Assembly (NCBI GenBank): GCA_007922225.1 | Contig: ML679961.1 | Coordinates: 63,173,885-63,237,884 of the forward strand | DNA: 64,000 nt | Direction: 5' to 3' | From: Emydura subglobosa | Taxonomy: Eukaryota; Chordata; Testudines; Chelidae | Part shown: in pieces, positions 20,901 through 30,268 of the stretch | Layout of the letters: each line of letters begins with the position of its first letter | Numbering within the stretch: position 1 is the stretch's first letter | Notes under the pieces: model-generated | Seen by the model: only the letters and a program-made list of their open reading frames with translations | Told to the model about the DNA's origin: nothing | The model's database searches: none | Program-made: the position numbers and the translations under genes

Positions 20901-21709
20901 CCCAACATGCTTGACATTCATTGTTCCCCTTGTTGGCAATCTCTGCTTAGAGGCCAAAGACTGAATGGGCCAAAGGAGAGAGAACTCCCCTCTCATCCCT
21001 AGATGTCATCCATCCATGTCAGGGTTGAGGCACACTTGTAGTGTGATGGAAGAAGCCTGCGCTGCTGCTGCTGCTTAAACTGCACCAGCTCTGGAAACAG
21101 AGAAGAACCCAAAATCCACTGCTGTCAGTCTGGCACCTCTAGCCACTGCTGAAGTTGAGAAAGAAAGTGCTGACTCGTCCTGAACCATCAATAGGGCAGC
21201 TCTTGTGAAATAATATGTGAATAGATCATGCTGAGTTGTGATTTGTGTGTACCACTGCCATCTGCTGCATGAAATCTTACCTGTCCCAAGTGTTTGATTC
21301 TCTATCTAGTGACTGGCTTACAAAGGGGGTATGGAAACCTCAATACTACTCGTAGCTAACAGCAGTTTTTCTTTGGCTCCAGTTGTAGAGTCATGCCTTT
21401 TGGAGCAGAAGGTTCTGCATTCTAATGTTCTCGTGCCCCAAGTGTACAGTACACTGATGACCATGTTGCTGTGTGTGCTTCTAGATCCAAACATTCCTCC
21501 TGTAGGGTTGTTGTCTGTCTTGTAGTGAGGAGGTCTCCTTACCACTAATGTTCCTCTTTCCCTTTTAGTTGCAGCCACAGAATGGTCCAGCTGGTCCCAG
21601 AGGAGATGGAGAACCAGGTGGTATTCCCCTAGCTGTCCTTTTGGTGCCAACGTTGGCCATTGCAGTGGCTGCAGTGTGGGCCTTCCTGAGATATCGACAG
21701 CGGATGTGA
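11892..21709 (+). CDS. SYNJ2BP: Synaptojanin-2-binding protein (OMP25), four coding exons
   Basis: The spliced CDS joins 11892-11955, 17009-17145, 20046-20141 and 21569-21709, giving 145 aa plus a TGA stop, the same length as I recall for the human protein. It opens with [12 protein letters not shown] and runs into a single PDZ domain (about residues 13-99). The PDZ carboxylate-binding loop is GLGFNIVGG, followed by [20 protein letters not shown] and [16 protein letters not shown] Gly/Pro-rich linker leads to a C-terminal hydrophobic anchor (about residues 118-140, [21 protein letters not shown]) and a basic tail RYRQRM. Family knowledge: this is a tail-anchored mitochondrial outer-membrane protein whose PDZ faces the cytosol and binds synaptojanin-2 and other C-terminal ligands. 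Every intron has GT-AG borders and phases match across junctions. The ATG has A at -3. No frameshift or stop interrupts it, so it looks functional. The human downstream neighbour COX16 was not found in the window. Confidence 0.97.
12748..12959. repeat. Long foldback (palindromic) MITE
   Basis: The left arm from about 12748 (CCTGGTTTTTAAAGTTATTT ... TTTAGGAGCCTATATCTCAT) is the approximate reverse complement of the right arm ending at 12959 (AGATTTTAGGCTCCTAAATG ... CCTTTTAAAAATCCAGG). The arms are about 85 bases each around a short centre, so nearly the whole element folds into one hairpin. It lies in intron 1 of SYNJ2BP. Confidence 0.85.
12975..13385 (+). repeat. Non-autonomous DNA element of the GGTCTACAC-ended type
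   Basis: It starts GGCCTGGTCTACACGACATG, has an internal CAGTGTCAGTGTAGATATTG and AGGCCTTCAGGAACTGTC, and resembles repeats recalled from turtle genomes. It is diverged, its right end is uncertain, and it has no coding capacity. It lies directly next to the foldback at 12748-12959. Confidence 0.55.
14255..14360 (+). repeat. Dispersed reptile repeat with hammerhead-like core
   Basis: CTGACGAAGTGGGTTACAGC followed by CCACGAAAGCTTATGC and TTGTTAGTCTTTAAAATGCT is a very common dispersed sequence in turtle transcripts and genomes, as I recall. It contains CUGANGA (14267-14273), a five-pair hairpin (GTGGG/CCCAC) and GAAA (14291-14294), the conserved halves of a hammerhead ribozyme. The family is not identified with certainty. 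Confidence 0.6.
15145..15880. repeat. Composite repeat with recurring A(A/T)TAGCAAC motif and GC-rich core
   Basis: AATAGCAAC or ATTAGCAAC occurs five times in one orientation, at 15160, 15192, 15280, 15805 and 15822. The left part starts with CAGTACATTCTGTTTAATAG after a TA. The GC-rich core carries a second repeat, GCAGGTTTGTGNGGCTGCA, at 15319 and 15721. It may be a non-autonomous pogo/Tigger-like element, but inverted ends are not clear. Open frames on both strands here arise from the GC-rich, stop-poor repeat. Confidence 0.45.
16655..16815 (+). mobile_element. MIR-like SINE in SYNJ2BP intron 1
   Basis: The body motif TGAGCAAGTCAGGTAACCGC, ATGCCTCAGCTTCCCCGTCT and AAAATGGGAATAATACTTCC followed by CCTCACAGAGGTGTTG is the classic MIR core. 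It ends about 190 bases before exon 2. Confidence 0.75.
17009..17145 (+). CDS. SYNJ2BP: SYNJ2BP coding exon 2 (PDZ core)
   Basis: The acceptor is TGTCTTAG ending at 17008. The first two bases complete the Gly codon begun in exon 1, and the exon then encodes [20 protein letters not shown] through QEGDKILA. This covers the PDZ ligand-binding GLGF loop, strands B to D and the start of the domain's second half. The exon ends on a codon boundary before the donor GTAAGC at 17146. It is the most conserved stretch of the gene and fixes its identity. Confidence 0.97.
17146..20045 (+). other. SYNJ2BP: SYNJ2BP intron 2 (2.9 kb)
   Basis: GTAAGC donor, TTAG acceptor. The intron is AT-rich with a TG microsatellite near 19.13 kb. 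No exon-like sequence or clear transposable element is seen inside it. Confidence 0.85.
19128..19165. repeat. Short TG-rich microsatellite
   Basis: Imperfect GTGTGTGTG runs alternate with GCGCGAGCA and CACGCACA in SYNJ2BP intron 2. Confidence 0.7.
20046..20141 (+). CDS. SYNJ2BP: SYNJ2BP coding exon 3 (PDZ C-terminal half)
   Basis: This exon is 96 bases, exactly 32 codons, in phase 0 at both ends. The acceptor is GTTAG ending at 20045 and the donor GTGTGT follows 20141. It encodes [18 protein letters not shown] then [14 protein letters not shown], which contains the PDZ alpha-B helix whose first His (LLHKDAV) normally contacts the ligand in class I PDZ domains, plus the last beta strand. It joins exon 2 without changing frame. 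Confidence 0.96.
20142..21568 (+). other. SYNJ2BP: SYNJ2BP intron 3 (1.43 kb)
   Basis: GTGTGT donor and CCCTTTTAG acceptor. A GCTGCTGCTGCTGCTT run lies near 21062. Nothing else is recognised. Confidence 0.85.
21569..21709 (+). CDS. SYNJ2BP: SYNJ2BP coding exon 4 (linker, membrane anchor, stop)
   Basis: The acceptor is a pyrimidine-rich tract ending CCCTTTTAG at 21568. The exon encodes 46 residues and TGA (21707-21709). It starts [18 protein letters not shown], a flexible linker, then [20 protein letters not shown], a transmembrane anchor, and ends FLRYRQRM. A short positively charged tail after the anchor is the expected targeting feature of tail-anchored mitochondrial outer-membrane proteins. 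Confidence 0.95.
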   Translation: MQPQNGPAGPRGDGEPGGIPLAVLLVPTLAIAVAAVWAFLRYRQRM

Positions 21710-22240
21710 AACGTTCCCCTCTGAAGATCTCTGTGCATATATATACTACACAGCTACGTTATAATTTAAAGAGAGAGAATCAACAGTTTTATCATGGACT
21801 AATGCCAGAAAGGATTGTTGCCTCTTGTAAAGCTGCTGCTGATGTTCACTATGTTCTGATTTTCTTGAGGGGTGGATGGAGGAAGGCGGTAAATGGGGAG
21901 GTGAGATGATTGATAGTGTGTAAACTGGAATGTGCCATTTTCACTGATCCCATGGAAGTTTTGCCATCCCCATGAACTTTCAAATACTTATTCTGTATTT
22001 TAAGATGTGACTTCGGGAGGATGGGGGGAGAAGGCTTGAGGGTATGTTTTTAAAAACAAAACTTTTATTTTAAGAATTTCCTTCTTCTCATCTCATTCCT
22101 CTTATAACCAATGATCCAGCTCTCTGAATCAAGAATGAAGAGAGAGTTTGGGGGATGTCTTATATTTCTGTTTTTCTTCTCTTATTTTGGGTGGGGTGGG
22201 GAGTGGTTAAATAAATGCCTTGGAGAAATGCATACAATCT
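21710..22240 (+). other. SYNJ2BP: Proximal 3' UTR of SYNJ2BP
   Basis: Non-coding DNA follows the stop codon directly. It contains T-rich tracts and ends near a canonical AATAAA at 22210-22215. SYNJ2BP transcripts in mammals often have a much longer 3' UTR, so the transcript may continue beyond this signal, for example to AATAAA at 26125. No other gene is seen between them. Confidence 0.55.
22210..22215 (+). terminator. Candidate proximal polyadenylation signal of SYNJ2BP
   Basis: AATAAA lies 501 bases after the SYNJ2BP stop codon. It is the first canonical signal downstream of the gene. Use cannot be shown from sequence alone. Confidence 0.4.
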
Positions 22241-24600
22241 GATCTGGTTCACATTTAAAGTTCCCAGAGTAGCTGCTGATTTAGAACAAATATGCAATAT
22301 CAGTGAGGTGTTGGACTGGCCTTGGAAAGGCAGGAGGCAGCATTGGGTAGGAGGAGGAGAGAGGAGTAACAATAGAAGGCTTAGGAGTGAAGAGGCAAAA
22401 AATTGTAAAAGGAAGCTTTCCACAAAGTGTTAGTATATTAAAGCGAGAGAGAGAGAGGCCCAATAGCATCAGAAATGGCCCAATGGGGAGAGATGGTTAC
22501 TGAAGCTGCGGAAAGGTCTCTAAAAGTAGGGGTGAACCAACAGCACATTTAGTCCATGGAGCTACCGGAAGCCTCAGCTTTCAGGTTAAAGATTATTTTT
22601 GGAGGGCTGGGGGTGGAAATAGAAAACTCACTTTACCCAGTCATACTGCAGCAATTGACTTGCTGTCTGCAGCGTCCTGCAGCCTCAGAGACTTTAGGGT
22701 GAGGTGGTCTGTGCTATGGTCTTAGTTCATCTGGACTACTACTTGCTTGCTGAGGCTCTGACTTAGCTGCTGAGAGTTACACCAGTGGACAACACATGGC
22801 ATGGAGGAGGACAATGTACAATCGTGGCAGGCCTTCTGTAGCCACACTAGATTCTTCTGGGATGAGGGGGAGTGCCGGGGAAGGGAGGACTTGGTAAGAA
22901 GGTAAATTTGCAGAAAATCACCCCATGCCTTGCCACAGAGGAGAACAACAAAGCCTAGTGGGATGTTTAACAGGCTGCTAACTGTATAATAATTATGGGG
23001 GGAACAAACAATACTATGTTCCTTTGAGAGAGTAAAGCTACCTAGACTGACGGAAGCCAGAGTGTCTCCGTTGGAGGTAGTGGGGAGAAAAATACGCACA
23101 AGATGTCAGTGCTCCGAGGCACATTAATCTTTATTTTTTTAATAGATTGTAGAATAAGCCACTTCTAGGTGCTTGATGCAGCCTCTAAACCATGCTTGTT
23201 GGGCCACAGTGGCTGGAAGAAGTGTGTGTGGTAGAGTGTTGACTGCGAGGGAAAGGTTTATTGAATAGACTGTGAAGGGGGAGACCATCTCGGCCAAAGC
23301 TGTGATTGAATTTCATCTGCAGGATTTAACTCTTCATTCTGTCCATTTTTAAACATGCCAGCTGACCTGAACTCACTGGAATAAGACCTATTTCTCTTGT
23401 CTCCAAGAAAGAATGTGTTTTTTGTATTTGCAAAAGAAAAGTGACATGTATGGTCTGTATAATGCCAAAAATCACATATACAATGTATGTATACAAACAA
23501 AAGAAACTGAATTGATGGCCCTCTACACTCTTTACTTTTCTCGTCCCTAACCCTCCTCTATCTTTACAGGACTCTTGTTATACAAATATGTAGAATGCAA
23601 CAGTATGACTGGCTGGAGATGTTCTCCTATATTGGTTAGATGAAGGCTATGTGCTGTAATACTTGACATTCCTGTGAAGGATCCTAGAGTGCTATACCAG
23701 CTATATACATAAAATATCCCTCAATTCAGGCCATGAACTGCTGCACAGCAAGGAGAAGGGTATGAAGGAGAACTTTGCCCAAGGCTCCTAAGGCAAACCT
23801 CTGCTCTTGCCAAAAGTATCATGGGATTTTGGGGGCCGTATGTGCAAATAGGATGGTCTGTGCCCATAGTTCCATGGTCAATGGCTTAATAATTATGTAT
23901 GCAAAAAAATTATCAACAGGAAGGTGCCCAAGTAGCTTTTTGTGTGCACAATCGAAGCTGTACATTTCTGTGAGTCTAGGTCTCTACTCAAACATTTGGC
24001 CACCTGTCCATACAGAGCAGTTAGAACCTCTTGTTATAAGGGAACACCTGCTGTCATCATAACATGGCCATTTTGAATATAACCATTGTTCAGACAAGAA
24101 TGTCCACTAGTAATTTGATTGATTTTATACAGCACCGTTCACAAGTAGAAGCTTTCCGTGAAAATTAGACTAGAGCATAAATAAGTTACAATCCCTCATC
24201 AGGAAAGAGAACCCAACTTTTCAGTTCAGATTGAAAAAAGTAACCATTTGTTTGTGAAACCTTCAGGCAGCATGAATATATCAACTGGATGTACAGAAGT
24301 TTGCTACTTCCAAGTCAGAAATTGACAAGCAGATCGGAAACCATTGCTTGAACAGAAAAAAATATACCCCTGAAAGTAACATGGTATTACAATCTGTCAT
24401 TAGCAGGAATTTCAAAATGATTCTTAGTTTAACAGGCATTTGTATTGGCAGTCAATGGTATAAGAAGGCCGGAGATCACTGAGGAAATAAGCAAATGAGA
24501 TAATGTAGAACAAAGTTGCTCCAAGTGTAACACAGTGCCCTCCCCCTCCCTCTGGCCAAATGTGACTTTTGGAGTCTGAAATATGTCCTATAACTACTCA
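22241..24600. other. Distal 3' UTR or intergenic DNA after SYNJ2BP
   Basis: Non-coding. A GAGAGAGAGAGAG run sits near 22446. Open frames here (for example 22722-23099 minus) show no family resemblance. It may be transcribed as part of a long SYNJ2BP 3' UTR. Confidence 0.4.
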
Positions 24601-24625
24601 CCAGTTTTTTTTATCCAATGGCCCA

Positions 24626-24908
24626 CTGAGGACTTGTCTACACTTACCTCAGAGATTCGGCGGCAGTCCATCAGAGTTACGCAAACTAAGCAAAAAACTT
24701 GCGTAACTCCCATCAACTTCTGTGCTTCCGTTCTGTGGGCAGTCTTCACTGCACTGCGTCGATACAGCGCTACGTCACTTGAGAAGGTGGTCTTAATACG
24801 TCGATTTCTTGATCGATTGAGCGAGTCTTCACTGACCGCTCAGTTGATCCAGATAAGTCGATCTGACGGCAGTGAATTTGCCACCATCAGTGAAGACATA
24901 GCCTGAGA
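24626..24908. repeat. MITE with CTGAGGACTTGTCTACACT inverted ends
   Basis: The left end CTGAGGACTTGTCTACACT is the approximate inverse of the right end AGTGAAGACATAGCCTGAG. The interior contains TCGAT-rich pieces (ATACGTCGATTTCTTGATCG). No target duplication was resolved. A 107-codon open frame through it has no family resemblance. Confidence 0.65.
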
Positions 24909-25191
24909 GTAATAGGCCAAACTGGAGTTACACCAGGCATGAATTAGACCCATGAATAGAGTGCTGTGTACCTTCATTTCCTGCCAAGGGCTTGGGGAAT
25001 GCTGTGGCAGCTGCTTTTTTTTCTTTGTCCGTTGTTGGAGAATTCCACCAAAAAGCAATTTTGGTTCATCAAATGATGCAACTTAAAGCAGATATTGGGG
25101 AGTGGGTCTTTAAATATGTGCTTTTGTCAATTAAGAGCATCTATCTTGCTCCCAGTTAGCTGCGAGGGAGAGCTATGGGCTTCTGGATAAC

Positions 25192-25387
25192 CTGAGGCTA
25201 TGTTTACGCTGCAGTTAAAAACTTGAGTCTGACCCGTGCCAGCTGGCAGGGCTGATCAGTGGTGGTGTAGACGTTCAGGCTGGAGCCCGAACGTCTACAC
25301 TGCATTTAAACAGCCCCTTAGCATGAGTCCTACTCAGCTGCATGGGCTAGCTGTGTGTGTCTAATTGCAGCGTAGACATCTCCTGAG
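25192..25387. repeat. Foldback MITE, family A copy 1
   Basis: Inverted ends are CTATGTTTACGCTGCAGTT and AATTGCAGCGTAGACAT. The interior has the inner palindrome GACGTTCAGGCTGGAGCC / GCCCGAACGTC. The same family occurs at 47.1, 50.1 and 58.8 kb. Confidence 0.7.
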
Positions 25388-26124
25388 AGTCTAAGGTATC
25401 TTTATGCAGTAGTCAAGAATGCTGACAGATTGACAAACCATCATGGAGAATGGAATTGCCTGTCTATCCACAGAACAGTTGCAACATGGATAGTGATAGT
25501 ACAAGGTTCACCCACTATTATCTCTGCCACTGTGTGTTAAGTCTGAAGGGAGTAGGGGCACAAGGACGGAAGAAAACTCCATCTCTATTCCCTGTCAGCC
25601 CTTGCCCTCTCTGCTGCGACTGCCTTATAAAGGTCTGCAGCATTGTCAGTTGTGATGGGGGTGGTGTTGTGACATGAACACCTGTCACAGAAAACTGAGT
25701 GGAGACTAGCAACTTGTTTTGAGGTTGTTTAGAAATTGAAGAGATGTGGACTAAATTTAAACTGAGACTGGAGAAGAGATTAGTTGGAGCAGTGAAAGAG
25801 CAGGCACACGTGAAGGTCTCCTGGGTATCCTGTCCCTGCCGTGTGCAGTAAGTTTCAAGACGGTGAGTGTGTAGGAAAGAGCCATGGAGAACGAGGCATT
25901 GAAAGGAGTGTCAGTGCTTATGTTATTTAAATGAGGAGAGACAACTGAAGCACCCAGGGAGCTGATGCAGAGAGAGAAGGTGCCCTGTTTATGTAATTGT
26001 AACGTATCTTTTTTATGCTGTATGAGAGGCACTCATGCAAAATTAAAGTGAGTGTTCTGTGTATTGATTCGCAGAGCATGACAGGGTTAAAAGGAGTGAA
26101 GGAAGAATACTTTCTTATCTGTAT

Positions 26125-26130
26125 AATAAA
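26125..26130 (+). terminator. Candidate distal polyadenylation signal of SYNJ2BP
   Basis: AATAAA sits 4.4 kb after the stop codon, about 85 bases after an ATTAAA at 26041. It would give the long 3' UTR typical of mammalian SYNJ2BP transcripts. This is inference only; several other A-rich hexamers occur nearby. Confidence 0.25.
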
Positions 26131-27207
26131 GTTTTAAAAAGAAGGAAGGAACCAAGAAGGAAGAGGAATTGATTAGGGGAAATTCAACAGGGTACAGCTA
26201 GGAGTAGTGGCAAGAAGTAAGGCAAAAGAAAATTTAAGACTGACTCTCAAGACAAACATCTCAGTAAGATGCATTAGGCTGTGGAATAATAACCACTCAA
26301 GCAGTGGTGGAAGCCCCACGGCTGGAGTCATTTGTGACTGTTCTTGGGGTAGTCTGCACTGAGAGTCACCACATCACCCCCTTCCACCAGTGAACGGGAG
26401 TCTTGCTTGTGTCTAGCTGGCTGTCAGCTCTCTAACTGTCCGTGTGTTAGCCCCTCAAACACTCTTCTCTGGGCTAGGCCAGCCCTTACTTCACCTTTCT
26501 GGTTAACTGTAGATGTACCCCAGTCCCAAAGTCGCTTTGAAGTGTTTCCCTGTGATATCCAGCCCCTGAAGCTGGCTACTCACATAAATATGAGATCTTC
26601 TGTTCCCAAAGGAACAGTGTACACATCAGTTTGTGATTCAGCTCAAGGCTAGCATTTAGCTTAACACCACAGCACTGAGTTATATTAATAGTAAAACCAA
26701 AAATAAGTTTATCATCAAAGTCTAGAGAGTCAGGAGAAGCATTATGGCTTTGGTACCAAGAAACCTGGGCTCCAGATTCAGCTCTGAGGCTTACTCTGGG
26801 TTTGTTGTTTGGTTTTTGCAATTTTTACCAACACTTAAGAGTGAAGCTAGACCATGCTGTGTGCATGTATAGCAAACTTTTGTGTAGATACCATGTATAT
26901 TTTTTTCAGGCTGGCAGAAATCATGATTAGCTTAGCCCATGCTGTTTATGCCTTTTATGTTTGTTACTCTGGTGATCTGTCCGTTCAGAGGCATACCTTA
27001 AAAAAAAAAAAAGTATATGTTAATTGATCCTCATCAAATAAAAAACAAGATGGACTGATAAACTTTGAAATCCCAAAACAAATTTGGCTTCAAAAGCCAG
27101 TTAAGGATGGTAAGTGACAAGAGTGTAGTGCATTATTGTATAACTTACTGAATCCAAGCACTTAAAAGCAAGGAAATAAATATCTAAGGACCTCATAACT
27201 CTTAGGC

Positions 27208-27310
27208 CAGATCTACATTAGGAGCATCCTGCCAATATAGCTATACTGGTATACTATACCTGCAAAGCACTCCTAGTGTGGATGCAGCTGATATTTGCCA
27301 GGATAGCTTA
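27208..27310 (+). repeat. Diverged MITE fragment (GCCAGATCTACATTAGG type)
   Basis: The sequence contains CCAATATAGCTATACTGGTA and CTAGTGTGGATGCAGC and is related to pieces at 30.1-30.3 and 35.5-35.8 kb. Only part of the element remains. Confidence 0.4.
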
Positions 27311-28256
27311 TTCCAATATAGAAACACACAACACTAAAAGAAACAGAAATGATGTAGACAAATGCAAGTCATATGTATAATTGTATTATCAAAGATGTGT
27401 TGCCCGTTTCCTGTTAAACTACTTGTGCCATAACTGAAAGCCCCTGCTGTTGCTGGGTGTAATTCATAAAGTTATGTATGGAAGAAGCCAAAAATGGCTG
27501 AGAATTTAAAAACTGGACAGTAACAGATTGTAAATCTCAGTGATTGAAGTTGGTGATATTCTAAACCAAAAGGGCTCTCAGCCATGTTTGTTGTAGTTTC
27601 CTTCGCTTCATGCTGACTCAAAGAACGCTCTAGGCTTCACAGTGACACACAGACAGAATCCTGGAATGTTCTTGTACAGATTCTCAAGGAACAGCAATTG
27701 ATAAATAGGAAGTATCAATGTTTAAAAGTATCCCTTAAGGCAATAGTTAGATATTAAAATAATATAGATGCCATACAAAAAAGTCCCATATTTTGGTGAG
27801 ACAGAATTAAACTTCTTGTGTTATGGTAAATATAAATTTCTTGATGAGAATAAATGTGGGCAGCATAAAATTTGATATCCTTAATTTATTCCTTTCCTAG
27901 CTTTCAAATGATTGAGTTTTGTAAATGATGCTACCATGTTGCTATTTAGCAACTTGCCTGTGTGTGCGGGTTTTTAAATTTTTTGTAAAGTTTTTTATTA
28001 AGGTTCAAGTTGTGGAAAGAAATCTAGACAAGAAAAGGCCTGCTAGGCTTTCTAGCCAATCCTCCACTAACTGTAGCATTATTCTCTACAGGGAAGGTTA
28101 ATGGAGAGTGTATCTGGCTATAGAACCCTAAACAACCAGCTCCAGAGATAGAGCTTCCATTTTGAGAGAGAGAGGCACAAGTTTAAAAACAGATTGTGTG
28201 GGCAGCTGTGTGGGTGGCATGATGAATGGCAACCAGAATGTAATTAGTTGGGGTAC

Positions 28257-28283
28257 CCTGTGTGTGTGTGTGAGAGAGAGAGA
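28257..28283. repeat. TG/AG microsatellite
   Basis: TGTGTGTGTGTGTG runs directly into AGAGAGAGAGA. Confidence 0.8.
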
Positions 28284-28911
28284 AGTGGGGAGGGAAGGGG
28301 AAGAAGTTGATTAATTGGGAATGGGTGTGGCATAGACACTGGATAATATGAGGTGGGGAAAATGAGGAAGGCAAAGGTGGGGAAAATTAGTTCATTAGAA
28401 AAAAAAGGGAGATTGATTTTTGAAGAAAATTAGAGAGTGGATTTTGGAGTGTGCATGTGAGGTTGAAAGGGTGGAGAGGCTTGAGGAAGAGACTGTATTA
28501 GCAGTGAGGTTACAATCTTTCCTGCCAATCACGCCCTTCTTTTCCCTCCATTAGCTCTTTCCTATCCACACTACTTTTTTCATCTAATCCGTTCTTTCTT
28601 TGCAACCCTTCTCTCCCCCACTTAATCGTATCAAGGAGGGAAAGACTCCAACGGAGCAAGGGGGGATGAAGAGAGTTCCTGCAGCACTCACCCTCCCCCA
28701 TGGGGAAAAGAGCTGGGATCAACTTGCTGCACCACTTTAGACCTCCCACACTCACTTCCTGCCCTGCCAGAGGAGCTGGTCCATACTCCCTATACTACTG
28801 GGTCTCTCAATGGCTATCACCAAAGCTGAGGAGCTGGGAGCCCTCACACCAACTGCAAGCATTCAATATATACACATGCAAATCTCTCCAGATTTAAATA
28901 TTACTCGTTCT

Positions 28912-29146
28912 CTTTCAGGAAGAAATGGATGATACATATTTTGGATAACAATTAAGTCTGTTAAACACTGGAATAAATTGCCTAGGGAGGTTGTGGAATC
29001 TCCATCATTGGAGATTTTTAAGAACAGGTTAGACAAGCACCTGTCAGGGATGGTCTAGATAATGCTTGATCCTGCCATAAGTGCAGGGGACCAAACTGAA
29101 TGACCTTTTGAAGTCCCTTCCAGTCCTACAGTTCTATGATTCTATC
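28912..29146 (+). mobile_element. CR1 LINE 3' end fragment
   Basis: It contains the end of the RT ORF and the 3' UTR: WNKLPREVVES-like coding sequence (AATTGCCTAGGGAGGTTGTG), then GTCCCTTCCAGTCCTA, and finishes with TTCTATGATTCTAT, the short 8-mer-type tail diagnostic of CR1. It is strongly 5'-truncated, and the coding part has stops. Confidence 0.85.
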
Positions 29147-29395
29147 TGCAGAGTGCTGTTTCCTGGTGTAAAAATCTCACTGATCCTTGGACATGCACCT
29201 AGAGATTGGGTGATATGCTCCTCTTAATCTAAAATAGTAATGGTCAATTCTGGATCATCTAACTGGTCGTTTCCCCATCTCTAACATCTCTGATGCTACA
29301 GGGACTCGGAAAGTGTGTTCTGAAAAGGAGGACTTTATTGGGAGTCTGTGTTAGTTTCAAGAAGGGGTTAAGCTCTGTTGGTTTAAAACATGACT

Positions 29396-29497
29396 TTCCT
29401 TTGTCTACACGGGGAGTTTACACCTTTGCAGCTGTATTGCTGGCTGGTTATTGATTGCTCCTGTTGGAGCAAAGTTTCAGCATAGACAAGGCCTCTG
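29396..29497. repeat. Short MITE with CTTTGTCTACAC / GCATAGACAAGG ends
   Basis: The left end CCTTTGTCTACACGGGGAG and right end CAGCATAGACAAGGCC are approximate inverts about 100 bases apart. The interior has TGCTCCTGTTGGAGCA, a perfect internal palindrome. Confidence 0.55.
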
Positions 29498-30056
29498 TGT
29501 ATCTTACGTAGCTGCCCAACAAAATGGTTGTATTTATTTAATAAAAGCACTATCTGTGCAAGACATTATAAATAATTATTCAAATTAACATGTGGGTTAT
29601 TGGAAATTGCCAAAAAGAAAAGCTTTTATGTCTGAGTCTCAGCTCGGGGTGAAATGTCTGTCTGTAGATCCTGTTTTTGCCTTCTTGCTAACTGAACGTG
29701 CAAGTCTTTCAGCCCCGTTTTACTCTGCTAAATGTTTTTTCTTCTGCCTAGCATGTGTGCTTGACCTACATTTTTCACCATGTTACAAAAGCAGTTGTCT
29801 TTGAAAAGCTGCTGCTGTTTTTGCTACTTGTCTAGCAGATCATGACTTTCATGCATTCAGCTATGCTGCCCCAGTGGGTTAAAGGTAGACCGAATGAATT
29901 TGATGGATCCCAGCCCACCCTCTGAATAGGCTGCCACACTTGGTGTGTCTGGCTTCTTCCTTTTACTCTTTCTCTTTGGAAGGTACAAGTGGGTTTAGCA
30001 CTCTGCTTTCAAGCAAGCAAAGCTACATTTAGCCATAATCAGTCATTAAATGACCA

Positions 30057-30268
30057 CTTTTTGCCAGCATAGCTGTCTCAGGGAGGGATGTGAAAAAACT
30101 GCTGGCAACACCAGAGCCTTTTGAAAGAGCCTTTTGGGGGTGTAGTTTATGTTGTTCGGAGTGGTGGTTTAATTAGACTGCCAAAAGACCTCCTTTTGCC
30201 AGTATATGCTGTATCTCCACTAGCATAGCTGTACTGGCAAAGTGTTTGTAGTGTAGACTGGCCCTTAG
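30057..30268. repeat. Diverged MITE (TAGCATAGCTGTACTGGCAA type)
   Basis: The right end GTAGTGTAGACTGGCCCTTA has the GTCTACAC-type terminus. The interior has CCAGCATAGCTGTCTCAGG and TTTTGCCAGTATATGCTG. It is related to 27208-27310 and 35517-35757. Confidence 0.45.

Noticed and set aside
20981..21035. Possible alternative exon in SYNJ2BP intron 3
   Set aside because: No conserved coding sequence. The four known exons already give the full-length protein with correct phases.
24583..24906. 107-codon plus-strand frame
   Set aside because: It reads straight through a MITE with inverted ends at 24626 and 24908.
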